From: JAUZRW01 sp034437755
Lineage (GTDB): Bacteria; Chloroflexota; Anaerolineae; Aggregatilineales; Phototrophicaceae
DNA length: 60,248 bases
Direction: 5' to 3'
Assembly: GCA_034437755.1 (NCBI GenBank)
Contig: DAOTTV010000041.1
Location: 1 to 60,248 of the forward strand
Part shown: positions 24,829 to 32,645 of the stretch, piece after piece
How positions within the stretch are numbered: position 1 is the first letter of the stretch
Layout: every line of letters begins with the position of its first letter
Notes under the pieces: model-generated
The model's database searches: none
What the model was told of the DNA's origin: nothing
What the model saw: the letters and a program-made list of their open reading frames with translations, nothing else
Made by a program: the position numbers and the translations under genes

Positions 24829-26373
24829 TTATTGTTCGTTTAAGTGTGTTTGGATGCTCGGCACAATTGCCTCAGCGACGAGCATATTACCAATCTCGGT
24901 GATGTGAACGAGATCATGAAAAAGCGTATCTTGATTAGTTGCAAATAAATCGCTCAATATAAGTATATCGTATCTTGCCGCTTGCCGCACGAGGCGATCA
25001 ACATCGGCGTATAGATCGAACAAGCCCGGCCGCTGATTATCCCAGCGTTGATAAATCGCTTCTTCACGCTCGGTCAACGCTTTATGGATAATCGCCGGTT
25101 GCCATACGAAAACCACATCGACATCATAGGCGGTTGCGAGTGCGTGTGCCTGCTCGACATTGGCAAACCAGCGTTCCGCGATGGTATCGGCACGCGTCGG
25201 CGTTACTGCGGCGCGTGATAGATCGTTATCTGTCAGCTGGAAAGCGGGCAAGCGCAGAACCGGTTGCCCCGCCCGCAAACGTCGTCCGGCTTCGGCATCG
25301 TTCAGGCGCATGTTCTCCTGCAAGGATACGCCCGTCACGCCCTGCGCCCATGCTGATAGCGTATCGTTGAAGCCCTGATAAAAGATGGCGACATCGGGCG
25401 CGCGCCCCTGTGCCAGTTGTAATTGGAACAAAATTAAATCCTGCGTGCTGACGTAGCCCGTCTGCCCGTAGTTCGTCACCTGCACCGCATGGTCGGCATC
25501 TGCCAGCACGCGCGAGATGTGCGACGGAATCGTGTAGGAGTCGCGTGCGCCCTCGCCCCAGACGGTACTGCCGCCGAACACAGCAATCTGCGCGGGGTCG
25601 TCGTCGGTTGGCGCGTTATAGCCCGCACGGATACCATCCGCGCTGATGTTGACGTAATCGCCCCGCATCTCGTCCATCATCCAGTAGGTATAGGGCGACC
25701 AGCGCACGCGCACTTGTGCTTGCTCCTGCCAGAAATCAGATGCCGCCGGCATTGCCTGACCATCGTCGTAGAAGTCCAGTTCGCGATAATCGAGTCCGCC
25801 CCGTAGTGCATCGTTGAGACCGCTGACCTGCACCAGCGCCCCATTAAGGGCAATAACTGCCGCCAGCACGACGCCGCTCGTGATCGTCACGCCAATGCTC
25901 ACCCATAGCGCGCGCGTGCGCGTGAACCACGGTGCAAGCCGCTCGCGATGAGTCAGCGCGAGGATGCCCAGCACCACTAGCGACCAGCACGCCAACAGAA
26001 AGCGCGCCGGATGCGTCAGACTGGGCGCGATGTCTGTCAGCACGAATGATGCCAGCACGTTCGCCTCTAGCAAGAGCAACACCAGCGCGATTGCCACGAA
26101 CTGTCGCTCTAACAGCATCACGAGCGGGCGTGTGTCGATCGCGCTTGATGGCAGGCGATAGAGATGTACCATCAGCCACAGGAGCGCAATCGCCACTATG
26201 CTGAAGCCGACCTGTATCACAACTTGTAATTGCCGGAACAGGTCAGCGGGCGAGGGCGGCGCGACCCACAGCCAGATCGCCGTGATGAGCGCCGGAATGA
26301 ACGCTAACAGCGCGAAGCCGAAGGCACTGCGGTTGAGGATCTCGGTTGCGGTTTCGGGCTTGGGTTGGGTCAT
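24829..26373 (-). CDS. Membrane-anchored SGNH/GDSL hydrolase-like protein
   Basis: A 514-residue protein with an N-terminal membrane domain of about five to six helices (residues 18-190) followed by an SGNH hydrolase domain. Catalytic blocks: FGGSTVWGEG with Ser269 (block I), NYGQTGY (block II), FYQGFNDTLS (block III) and DLVHITEIGN with Asp487 and His490 (block V). It therefore keeps the full triad and should be an esterase or acyl/acetyl transferase-type hydrolase facing outwards. It lies between the carboxyltransferase and acyl-CoA dehydrogenase genes on the same strand (24-nt gap to the latter). A role in that pathway is unproven; it may act on cell-surface glycans or supply fatty or terpenoid acids from esters. 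Confidence 0.82.
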   Translation of the reverse strand: MTQPKPETATEILNRSAFGFALLAFIPALITAIWLWVAPPSPADLFRQLQVVIQVGFSIVAIALLWLMVHLYRLPSSAIDTRPLVMLLERQFVAIALVLLLLEANVLASFVLTDIAPSLTHPARFLLACWSLVVLGILALTHRERLAPWFTRTRALWVSIGVTITSGVVLAAVIALNGALVQVSGLNDALRGGLDYRELDFYDDGQAMPAASDFWQEQAQVRVRWSPYTYWMMDEMRGDYVNISADGIRAGYNAPTDDDPAQIAVFGGSTVWGEGARDSYTIPSHISRVLADADHAVQVTNYGQTGYVSTQDLILFQLQLAQGRAPDVAIFYQGFNDTLSAWAQGVTGVSLQENMRLNDAEAGRRLRAGQPVLRLPAFQLTDNDLSRAAVTPTRADTIAERWFANVEQAHALATAYDVDVVFVWQPAIIHKALTEREEAIYQRWDNQRPGLFDLYADVDRLVRQAARYDILILSDLFATNQDTLFHDLVHITEIGNMLVAEAIVPSIQTHLNEQ

Positions 26374-26453
26374 GTTGATCTCTTGTGTGCGACAAGTCTA
26401 TACATTGCATATCGTATCCTGCGTATCCTCACGATAGGTCACCTGTCTCAGGC

Positions 26454-28061
26454 TCACATTCTAAAGTTACCATAACGCGGTGCGCCAGTGCTCGCCCAAT
26501 CGGTCGTGTATGACATACCCAAGCCGACGGCGAGCGCTTGCCGCAGGTGGCGTGGGTCAAGCAAGCCATCATCCCACAGGCGCGCTGATCCATAATACGG
26601 GTCGGATTGCTCGTTGAACATGGCGCGCACGCCACCTTTCATCATGTCGATTTGTTCGGGGTCGGGGTCAATGCCTTTGCGCTTCATACTTGCTTCTTGA
26701 ATGATGCCGAGGACACCCGCCGCTTGCTCAGCACCCATGACCGCCGTTCGGCTGGTCGGCAGGGCGAAAATCAAGCGCGGGTCATACGGGCGACCGCACA
26801 TCGCGTAGTAGCCCGCGCCGTAGGCCCCGCCAATCAGCACCGTGAACTGGGGCACGTTGCTGTTCGAGACGGCGTTAATCATCTTACTACCATGCTTGAT
26901 GATGCCGTCGCGCTCGGCTTTTGTGCCGACCATGAAGCCCGTGATATTTTGCAGATACACAATCGGGATGCGGCGATGGTTGCACAGCTGGACGTATTGC
27001 GCGGCTTTATTGGCACTCTCGCTGAATAGCACGCCGTTATTAGCGATGATGCCGATAGCGTAGCCATCGAGATAGGCATCCCCACACACCAGCGTACTGC
27101 CATAATCGGGCTTAAATTCCAGCATACGACTGCCATCGACAATGCGCGCGATGACTTCGCGCATATCTAAGGGCTTACGAATCGTGTCGATCGGGATGAT
27201 GCCCAGCAATTCATCGGGATTGTAGCAGGGGGCTTCTGCGGATTGTCGTCGGGGCGTGCCGGCTTTCTGCCAGTTGAGCGTCCGCATAATCTCGCGCCCG
27301 ATGCGAAGCGCGTCGGCATCGTCCTGCGCGACATAATCGACCAAGCCGCTGATTTTCGCGTGCATCTCGACCCCGCCCAGCGTCTCATCATCGACTTCTT
27401 CGCCGGTTGCCATCTTCACCAGTGGTGGCCCGCCGAGGAACGCCAGTGCTTGCTCCTTGACGAAGACCGTGTAATCGCTGAGACCCGGAATATACGCGCC
27501 GCCCGCTGTCGAATTGCCGAACACCAGCGATACCTGTGGCAGACCGAGCGCGCTCATCTGTGCTTGATTGGCAAAGCCGCGCCCACCCTTCACGAATAAT
27601 TCCGCTTGATGGGGCAGGTTCGCGCCACCGGACTCAACCAGATAAATCGTGGGCAAGCCATTCTCGCGGGCGATTTCTTGCCCGCGCAGAGATTTATCGA
27701 CGCTGATCGGGTAGCTTGTGCCGCCTTTGATCGCCGGATTATTGGCGCTAATCATGCACTCGACCCCGCCGACAACGCCGATACCGGTGATGATGCCCGC
27801 GCCGGGCGTCTCATCGTCGTACATGCCATAAGCGGCGAGTGTCGATAACTCCAGAAAGGGACTACCGGGATCAAGCAGGCGCTCGACGCGCTCGCGTGCG
27901 GGTAACTTGCCCGCTTTGATCATGCGCGCATTGCCGCGTGCGCCGGCTTCGCGCACGGCTTCTTGTCGCTCGGCGAGTGTCTGCATCAGTTGTTGATTAT
28001 GCTCATAATAGGCTTTGTAATCATCACTTTTGGGATTAATTTTGCTGTTGATGCGTTGCAT
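26454..28061 (-). CDS. Acyl-CoA carboxylase carboxyltransferase (beta) subunit
   Basis: A 535-residue MccB/AtuC-type subunit. The N half has LLDPGSPFLELSTLAAYGMY, VESGGANLPHQAELF and FGNSTAGGAYIPGLSDYTVF (first oxyanion hole). The C half has NITGFMVGTKAERDGIIKHG, IGGAYGAGYYAMCGR (second oxyanion hole) and FALPTSRTAVMGAEQAAGVL. It transfers CO2 from carboxybiotin to an acyl-CoA. The alpha partner is encoded at 15847-17799, about 8.7 kb downstream on the same strand. From memory, the sequence near the first oxyanion hole differs from both Pseudomonas MccB and AtuC, so the substrate is open. The ATG is at 28061. It is the first gene of the catabolic set. Confidence 0.92.
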   Translation of the reverse strand: MQRINSKINPKSDDYKAYYEHNQQLMQTLAERQEAVREAGARGNARMIKAGKLPARERVERLLDPGSPFLELSTLAAYGMYDDETPGAGIITGIGVVGGVECMISANNPAIKGGTSYPISVDKSLRGQEIARENGLPTIYLVESGGANLPHQAELFVKGGRGFANQAQMSALGLPQVSLVFGNSTAGGAYIPGLSDYTVFVKEQALAFLGGPPLVKMATGEEVDDETLGGVEMHAKISGLVDYVAQDDADALRIGREIMRTLNWQKAGTPRRQSAEAPCYNPDELLGIIPIDTIRKPLDMREVIARIVDGSRMLEFKPDYGSTLVCGDAYLDGYAIGIIANNGVLFSESANKAAQYVQLCNHRRIPIVYLQNITGFMVGTKAERDGIIKHGSKMINAVSNSNVPQFTVLIGGAYGAGYYAMCGRPYDPRLIFALPTSRTAVMGAEQAAGVLGIIQEASMKRKGIDPDPEQIDMMKGGVRAMFNEQSDPYYGSARLWDDGLLDPRHLRQALAVGLGMSYTTDWASTGAPRYGNFRM

Positions 28062-28162
28062 GTGATCTATTCCAAATCATTATTTTGGATCATTTTAGCT
28101 CTCATTGTACCGTATTTTGCCTGCAATAGCAGATCACACGACCTGCCAGACCGACGAATAAG

Positions 28163-28350
28163 TTGTGGGTCTTTCGTATCTTGCGTGGTCAAGCTCTTTT
28201 TGTCCCTTTTTTCAAAAAGGGAACGCCAAAAACTTTTGCTTTTTTGAACGCATTGCGTTCAAAATGAACAAGGTCAAGGAACGACAGTTCCTTGTGGGGG
28301 TGTGGAGGCAAAGCCCCTGCAACAAAAACCACGCGACATCCCAAAGAGCC
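28163..28350. repeat. Mosaic hairpin element, copy D
   Basis: A 188-nt element, nearly the same as copy B in inverted orientation. Modules in order: TCCCTTTTT-TC-AAAAAGGGA, GAACGC-ATT-GCGTTC, CAAGGAAC-GACA-GTTCCTTG and GGC-AAA-GCC, ending CCCAAAGAGCC. It lies about 100 nt upstream of the carboxyltransferase start, in the divergent gap before the APC transporter. Confidence 0.85.
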
Positions 28351-28387
28351 TAAGTTGTCAGTCTCCTATCAAAGATACGCCCAACAA

Positions 28388-28415
28388 TTAAGTTCTTGCT
28401 AGAGCGAATCCGTCG
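28388..28415 (+). repeat. Dispersed 28-bp motif, copy 4
   Basis: This copy contains CTTGCTAGAGCGAATCCGTCG-like text and matches copy 1 at about 23 of 28 positions by eye. It lies about 210 nt upstream of the APC transporter start, same strand. Confidence 0.4.
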
Positions 28416-28624
28416 TCTTTTACTCCTGATGGACTTTGTACAATTGTCAGTTTCTGAAAATGGCATTAACATGAATCATATAAACGGCGCGACCTATGCA
28501 GACGCATTGTGGGTTGGTAGTCGGTTTTTTATGTTAAGACACGAAGAAGCGGCAACCAAGACACAATCCGCCCTATAGGCTATACCCGCCGTCATATACT
28601 GACATGCTAAGAGGATATCCATTC
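28416..28624 (+). promoter_or_regulatory. Non-coding leader of the APC transporter gene with a possible promoter
   Basis: No convincing gene is seen in this 209-nt stretch. TTGTGG (28507-28512) and TATGTT (28530-28535) are 17 nt apart, a weak sigma-70-like pair about 90 nt before the start. AAGAGGAT at 28608-28615 is the probable ribosome site and favours the ATG at 28625 over that at 28604. Confidence 0.3.
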
Positions 28625-31132
28625 ATGATATTCAAGAGTTATATTGACCCCGAAGAACGTCGCGAAGCTGATAAAAAGCTCCCCCGATTACTGGGTGAGG
28701 GCTTGCTTCTTGGCGGGACGGGTCTGGGTGTGCTTGCACTCATCTTCGAGATTGCGGCTGATGCGTTCAGCGTTGCCGCCTATCAAACCTTGCTGGCGAT
28801 TCACGGGGCCAGCGGTCATCACTCGATTGCTATTATGGCATTCGTACTCTTATCTGTTCTGTTATTTCTGGGCATTGTGCCCGCTTATAAAGCCGGTGCC
28901 TATCTGCGCCCGAATGCCGGCGGCAGCGGCCCACTGGTTGAGGCAATCGGCCCGCCGCGTATGCGCTGGCTCTCATGGGTCGGGACGAGTCTGTTCTTCC
29001 TCGATGCCGTCTTGACGATTATCATCAGTTCGATCTCGGCGGCAGATGTGACCATGCTCATCTATCCGGAGTTCGCGCCCTATCGCATCATCCTTGCCGA
29101 AGTGTTCGCGTTTTTCATCATGGTCGTGCTGGTGGCTGTCGGGCCGAAGCGTGCCGTGCCGCTCTTCTTGATCGGCGGTGGCGCGTTCACGATCTTCACG
29201 TTGTTTGCGCTGAGTGTCGTCAGCAGTGCCGCTGTTGGCAATCCAGAATGGGCATTCTTGACGGAAGGCATCGTCGCCAACCTACAAGCCTCCGGCGTGG
29301 TCGAGCACGTCGAACGCGCCGCCGCAGACGCGCCGGCGATCGGCTCGGTGGTGTTCTTCCAGCTGTTTTTCCGTTCGATGTCGAGCGCGATGCTGGGCTT
29401 CTCTGGCTATGAGGTGATTCCGGCGAGTGGTAAGCACGCGGCGCGCCCCAAATGGAAGGTGATCAACACCGCCTTGACCTTAGCCGCCGTTTTCTTGATT
29501 GGCACGGGCGTGATGCAACTTTACGCCGCCCAACGCTGGAATATCCCGGCGACAGAAGGCTACTCGACGCTGTTGATCGAGTATGAGATTCTCGCCTCGC
29601 AGACCTTCGGCTCTGGCATCGAAGCATCTGATCTGGTCGTCCTACCAGAAGATCGCGAGTCGGCACTGCGCGATTTCAACAACCTCACGCCCGATCAACT
29701 GACGGAGTTAGAGGAGATTTTTCTGTATGTTGATCGCGAAGAACTGGCGCAGATGAGCGCGCAAGAATTGCTCATCCTCGAACAAGACTTGCTGGACGAA
29801 CTAGCACAGATCGCCGCTTTTGACCGCGTGCAGGGCGCGGCAACCGGCGCGGTCGGGGTGAACTTCTTGTTGATCGCCGGCGTGTTGCTCGCCGTGATTC
29901 TGCTTCTCGCGCAGGGGGGCGGGTATGTCGGTGGCGCGGCAGTCGCGACGAATGCCGCCCAACTGGGGCGCTTGCCGGGCTTCTTCGAGGATGATCGCAT
30001 TGGCATTGCGGTCATCTGGGGGTGGGCGGCGGTGCTGATCCCGATCATCCGCGAGGTGGTGGTCGTCGAGTCGTATTATGCTTTCGGTTTTGTCTCGGCA
30101 TTTATGATTACCAGTACAACGGTCTTCTTTGTGCGCGATGATGTACTCACGGAGCGTGGCATCGCTATCGGCTCGGACGAGGCGAAATCCCTGAAATTTG
30201 CGGGCTTGCGCGGGATGATCGCCAGTTACTTCATGGGGCTGGTCTTAATCACGCAGAAGACCGACGCGCTCTTTGTGATCGTCGTCGCTGGTGCGGCAAT
30301 CACCGCGACGCAACTGTACATCGCTAACGGTGGTATCCGGCGCACGACGCGCAAAATCCCGCCACAAGTGCCAGAACCCGGCAACCTGCGCCCGGCATAC
30401 AGCGATGGTATCACCCGCGCCCATGACCACGCACGCCAACGGGCGATCGCGGATGTTGTGTATGATATGTTTGAAGAAGGCGAGTTCGTCAAGTTCAACG
30501 TCGATGTTGATCGTATCGTGCGGCTTGTCAGTTACTTGCACAACGTTCACCCCGATCGCTTCAGCTTGGCATACGGGCACGAACAACACGAACGCTATGA
30601 AGAACCGAGCATCGAGCTTGAGGCGACTTATCAAGAAGCCTATGATATGAAGCCACAAATCTTGAGTGACATCGAACGCTACTCGCACTATGGTATCTTC
30701 ACTTTCATCGACAAGTATCATGCCAATTGGATCAACCCCGAATATGGGCGCGATGCGGCGACAGTACAGCAGGCGATGCTCAATATCCTATTCCCGTTGA
30801 CAGATGCCGATGACATCTGGACGCAATACCAGAATTACAGATGGGACAAATTGCCAGAGTCGATCTGGCAGTTTAGCCGCGAGCGTTATCGCTGGGCAAA
30901 AGATCAATGGCCCAATCTCAGCGATCGAATCACGACAATCTGGGTCTTACAGGAGCATGATCTCTTACCGCTGGATCTGGATGTTGAGATGCTTGTTGCT
31001 GTCTCGGCGCGGAATCAGATGAAGCGTGTCGAGATTCATACACACGGACCCGATCGTAATATCGACGGCGAAGGCGACCCGCGCTTCGATATTGTCGAAG
31101 ACCCCGACGACATCGAAGACGACGAGAAGTAA
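28625..31132 (+). CDS. APC-superfamily permease with large soluble C-terminal domain
   Basis: An 835-residue protein. Residues about 20-590 hold roughly 12 hydrophobic helices: LGEGLLLGGTGLGVLALIFE early, and the APC-like helix SSAMLGFSGYEVIPASGKHA near residue 255. The helix region is broken by an acidic Leu-rich insert (about 330-400). The C-terminal 240 residues are soluble and unrecognised, rich in Tyr, Trp and acidic residues (YLHNVHPDRFSLAYGHEQHE...), ending in an acid tail DPDDIEDDEK. It is much longer than usual 450-500-residue APC transporters. It probably imports an amino acid or amine, with the tail as a sensor or partner-binding part; both are inference. The start is chosen by AAGAGGAT. 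Confidence 0.7.
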   Translation: MIFKSYIDPEERREADKKLPRLLGEGLLLGGTGLGVLALIFEIAADAFSVAAYQTLLAIHGASGHHSIAIMAFVLLSVLLFLGIVPAYKAGAYLRPNAGGSGPLVEAIGPPRMRWLSWVGTSLFFLDAVLTIIISSISAADVTMLIYPEFAPYRIILAEVFAFFIMVVLVAVGPKRAVPLFLIGGGAFTIFTLFALSVVSSAAVGNPEWAFLTEGIVANLQASGVVEHVERAAADAPAIGSVVFFQLFFRSMSSAMLGFSGYEVIPASGKHAARPKWKVINTALTLAAVFLIGTGVMQLYAAQRWNIPATEGYSTLLIEYEILASQTFGSGIEASDLVVLPEDRESALRDFNNLTPDQLTELEEIFLYVDREELAQMSAQELLILEQDLLDELAQIAAFDRVQGAATGAVGVNFLLIAGVLLAVILLLAQGGGYVGGAAVATNAAQLGRLPGFFEDDRIGIAVIWGWAAVLIPIIREVVVVESYYAFGFVSAFMITSTTVFFVRDDVLTERGIAIGSDEAKSLKFAGLRGMIASYFMGLVLITQKTDALFVIVVAGAAITATQLYIANGGIRRTTRKIPPQVPEPGNLRPAYSDGITRAHDHARQRAIADVVYDMFEEGEFVKFNVDVDRIVRLVSYLHNVHPDRFSLAYGHEQHERYEEPSIELEATYQEAYDMKPQILSDIERYSHYGIFTFIDKYHANWINPEYGRDAATVQQAMLNILFPLTDADDIWTQYQNYRWDKLPESIWQFSRERYRWAKDQWPNLSDRITTIWVLQEHDLLPLDLDVEMLVAVSARNQMKRVEIHTHGPDRNIDGEGDPRFDIVEDPDDIEDDEK

Positions 31133-31198
31133 GTCGCGTGTTACATCTCAGCAATGGGCGGGGGAGGAGCGATCAGGGCATTCCTCGCCTGCAATCAG

Positions 31199-31227
31199 TT
31201 GCCAGCAATGGGTGAACCGTCTATAAT
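31199..31227 (+). promoter_or_regulatory. Sigma-70-like promoter for the double-HTH regulator
   Basis: TTGCCA (31199-31204) and a perfect TATAAT (31222-31227) are separated by exactly 17 nt and lie 47 nt before the ATG at 31275. It is the best promoter match seen in the window and marks a new transcription unit after the APC transporter gene. Confidence 0.65.
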
Positions 31228-31274
31228 GACCATAAGTTGGCATACGCGCATACGCACAACGGAAAGGCACACGA

Positions 31275-32021
31275 ATGGATTTTAAAGATATTTCCGCACG
31301 CATGAAAAAAGCCCGCGGAACGGAAGAACAGGAAGAAGCCCGCGAGTATGATTATCAAGAATCATATCGCCTGCGGAGTAAAATGCTCGGTGTCCTCATC
31401 CGCGACGCCCGCCTGAACGCGGCGCGAACCATTGACGATTGTGCGCGTTTGCTCGATGTTGACCCGGCACTCGTCGAGGCGTGGGAATATGGCGATGTCG
31501 CACCCAACTTACCCCAGCTAGAGTTGCTGGCATCTTATCTTGATGTGCCCGTGAGTCACTTCTGGTCGCAAGAGACGATCGAAAATGACCGTATTCAGAA
31601 GTTGAGCGTGCAAGATCAATATGTGCAATTGCGCCAACGGATGATCGGCGCTCTGTTGCGTCAGGCACGCGAAGACTCAGAAAAAAGCCTTGAAGACTTA
31701 GCAAAATCATCTAATATCCCCGTGGAAACTTTGCAGGATTACGAGATGGGCGAGCGTCCCATCCCCATGCATGAGTTGTCGGTCTTGTCGAATCTGGTCA
31801 ACCGAAACATGAGTTACTTCCTCGAGACGGATAGCTATGTGGGCGAGTTGCTACGCCTGCGCGAAGAATGGAAGCAATTTATCGACCTCGATCCTGACGT
31901 GCGCGAATTTGCGGCAAACCCGCTTAACGTGGCGTTCATCCGCATCGCGATGACCTTCAGCAAGATGCCGACTGACCAATTACGCAAAGCGGCTGAGGGC
32001 TTGCTCGAAATATCAATGTGA
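31275..32021 (+). CDS. XRE-family transcriptional regulator with two HTH domains
   Basis: A 248-residue protein with two tandem Cro/C1-type HTH domains. The first is at about 35-97 (MLGVLIRDARLNAARTIDDC...VEAWEYGDVAPNLPQLELLA). The second is at about 117-180 (MIGALLRQAREDSEKSLEDL...LQDYEMGERPIPMHELSVLS). A C-terminal helical region with LREEWKQFIDLDPDVREFAA follows. Tandem XRE domains suggest binding to paired half-sites as a monomer or pseudo-dimer. The ATG is preceded by GGAAAGG about 7 nt upstream. A TPR gene follows after 57 nt. The regulated genes are not known. Confidence 0.88.
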   Translation: MDFKDISARMKKARGTEEQEEAREYDYQESYRLRSKMLGVLIRDARLNAARTIDDCARLLDVDPALVEAWEYGDVAPNLPQLELLASYLDVPVSHFWSQETIENDRIQKLSVQDQYVQLRQRMIGALLRQAREDSEKSLEDLAKSSNIPVETLQDYEMGERPIPMHELSVLSNLVNRNMSYFLETDSYVGELLRLREEWKQFIDLDPDVREFAANPLNVAFIRIAMTFSKMPTDQLRKAAEGLLEISM

Positions 32022-32044
32022 CGATTTGTATACCCACAAATTAT

Positions 32045-32078
32045 AAGGAGACACGAGCGCGGCCAACGCGCGATCATT
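32045..32078 (+). promoter_or_regulatory. Distant ribosome site and short stem before the TPR gene
   Basis: AAGGAG (32045-32050) is 28 nt from the ATG, too far for normal use. Between them GCGCG (32057-32061) can pair with CGCGC (32067-32071), which would bring the site closer to the start. This is a structural guess. Confidence 0.3.
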
Positions 32079-32627
32079 ATGAGCACGGGAGACGACTTGA
32101 AAGAACAGGGCGTGATGCTCTTCAACCAGCATGATTATGAAGCGGCGGCGCGTACCTTCCAAAAAGCCAAAGATGCCTATCTGGAAGAAGACCGCATGGA
32201 TATGGTCGCCGAGATGAAAGTTAACATCGGGCTGGTACATCGCTCATTGGGCGAAAACCAACAAGCGCTGGAACTGATGCAAGAGGCCTTGCGTGCGTTC
32301 GAGACGCAGGAGGATCAAATCCGCATTGCACAGGTGCTAGGCAATCTTGGTGGCGTGTATCAAGCTCTCAACGATAAAGAACAGGCGGAGATGTCTTATC
32401 GGCAAGCGGCGAATATCTTCAAAGAATTGGGCGAAGAAATGATGTATTCCGACACGCTGATGGCACTCGGCGCGATGCAAGTGCGCGATGGCAAATTCTT
32501 CACCGGTGCGGCGACGTATCAAGTCGCGCTGGAAAACCGTGAAGACTTGAGCGGTACGCAGAAAATCATCAAATCTCTGTCCAACTTCATCAACCGCCTC
32601 AGCGGTGGTGGGACAGCGACCACCTAA
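32079..32627 (+). CDS. Tetratricopeptide repeat protein
   Basis: A 182-residue protein with about four TPR units: GVMLFNQHDYEAAARTFQKA; KVNIGLVHRSLGENQQALEL; LGNLGGVYQALNDKEQAEMS; and LMALGAMQVRDGKFFTGAAT. It has no signal peptide or transmembrane helix, so it is cytoplasmic. TPR proteins serve as protein-binding scaffolds. It is placed between the double-HTH regulator and a GT-C enzyme and may help assembly of a membrane complex or act with the regulator; neither is shown. Confidence 0.87.
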   Translation: MSTGDDLKEQGVMLFNQHDYEAAARTFQKAKDAYLEEDRMDMVAEMKVNIGLVHRSLGENQQALELMQEALRAFETQEDQIRIAQVLGNLGGVYQALNDKEQAEMSYRQAANIFKELGEEMMYSDTLMALGAMQVRDGKFFTGAATYQVALENREDLSGTQKIIKSLSNFINRLSGGGTATT

Positions 32628-32645
32628 GTTCCCTGCGCGATTATT

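Noticed and set aside
9545..28350. Hairpin elements as a CRISPR array
   Set aside because: The copies are far apart, differ in length and contain several hairpins each; there are no regular spacers and no cas genes.
9545..28350. Hairpin elements as insertion sequences
   Set aside because: No transposase frame lies within them and no target-site duplication could be recognised.
28396..28578. 60-residue open frame in the gap before the APC transporter
   Set aside because: No ribosome site, no family likeness, and its start overlaps the 28-bp repeat; treated as non-coding.
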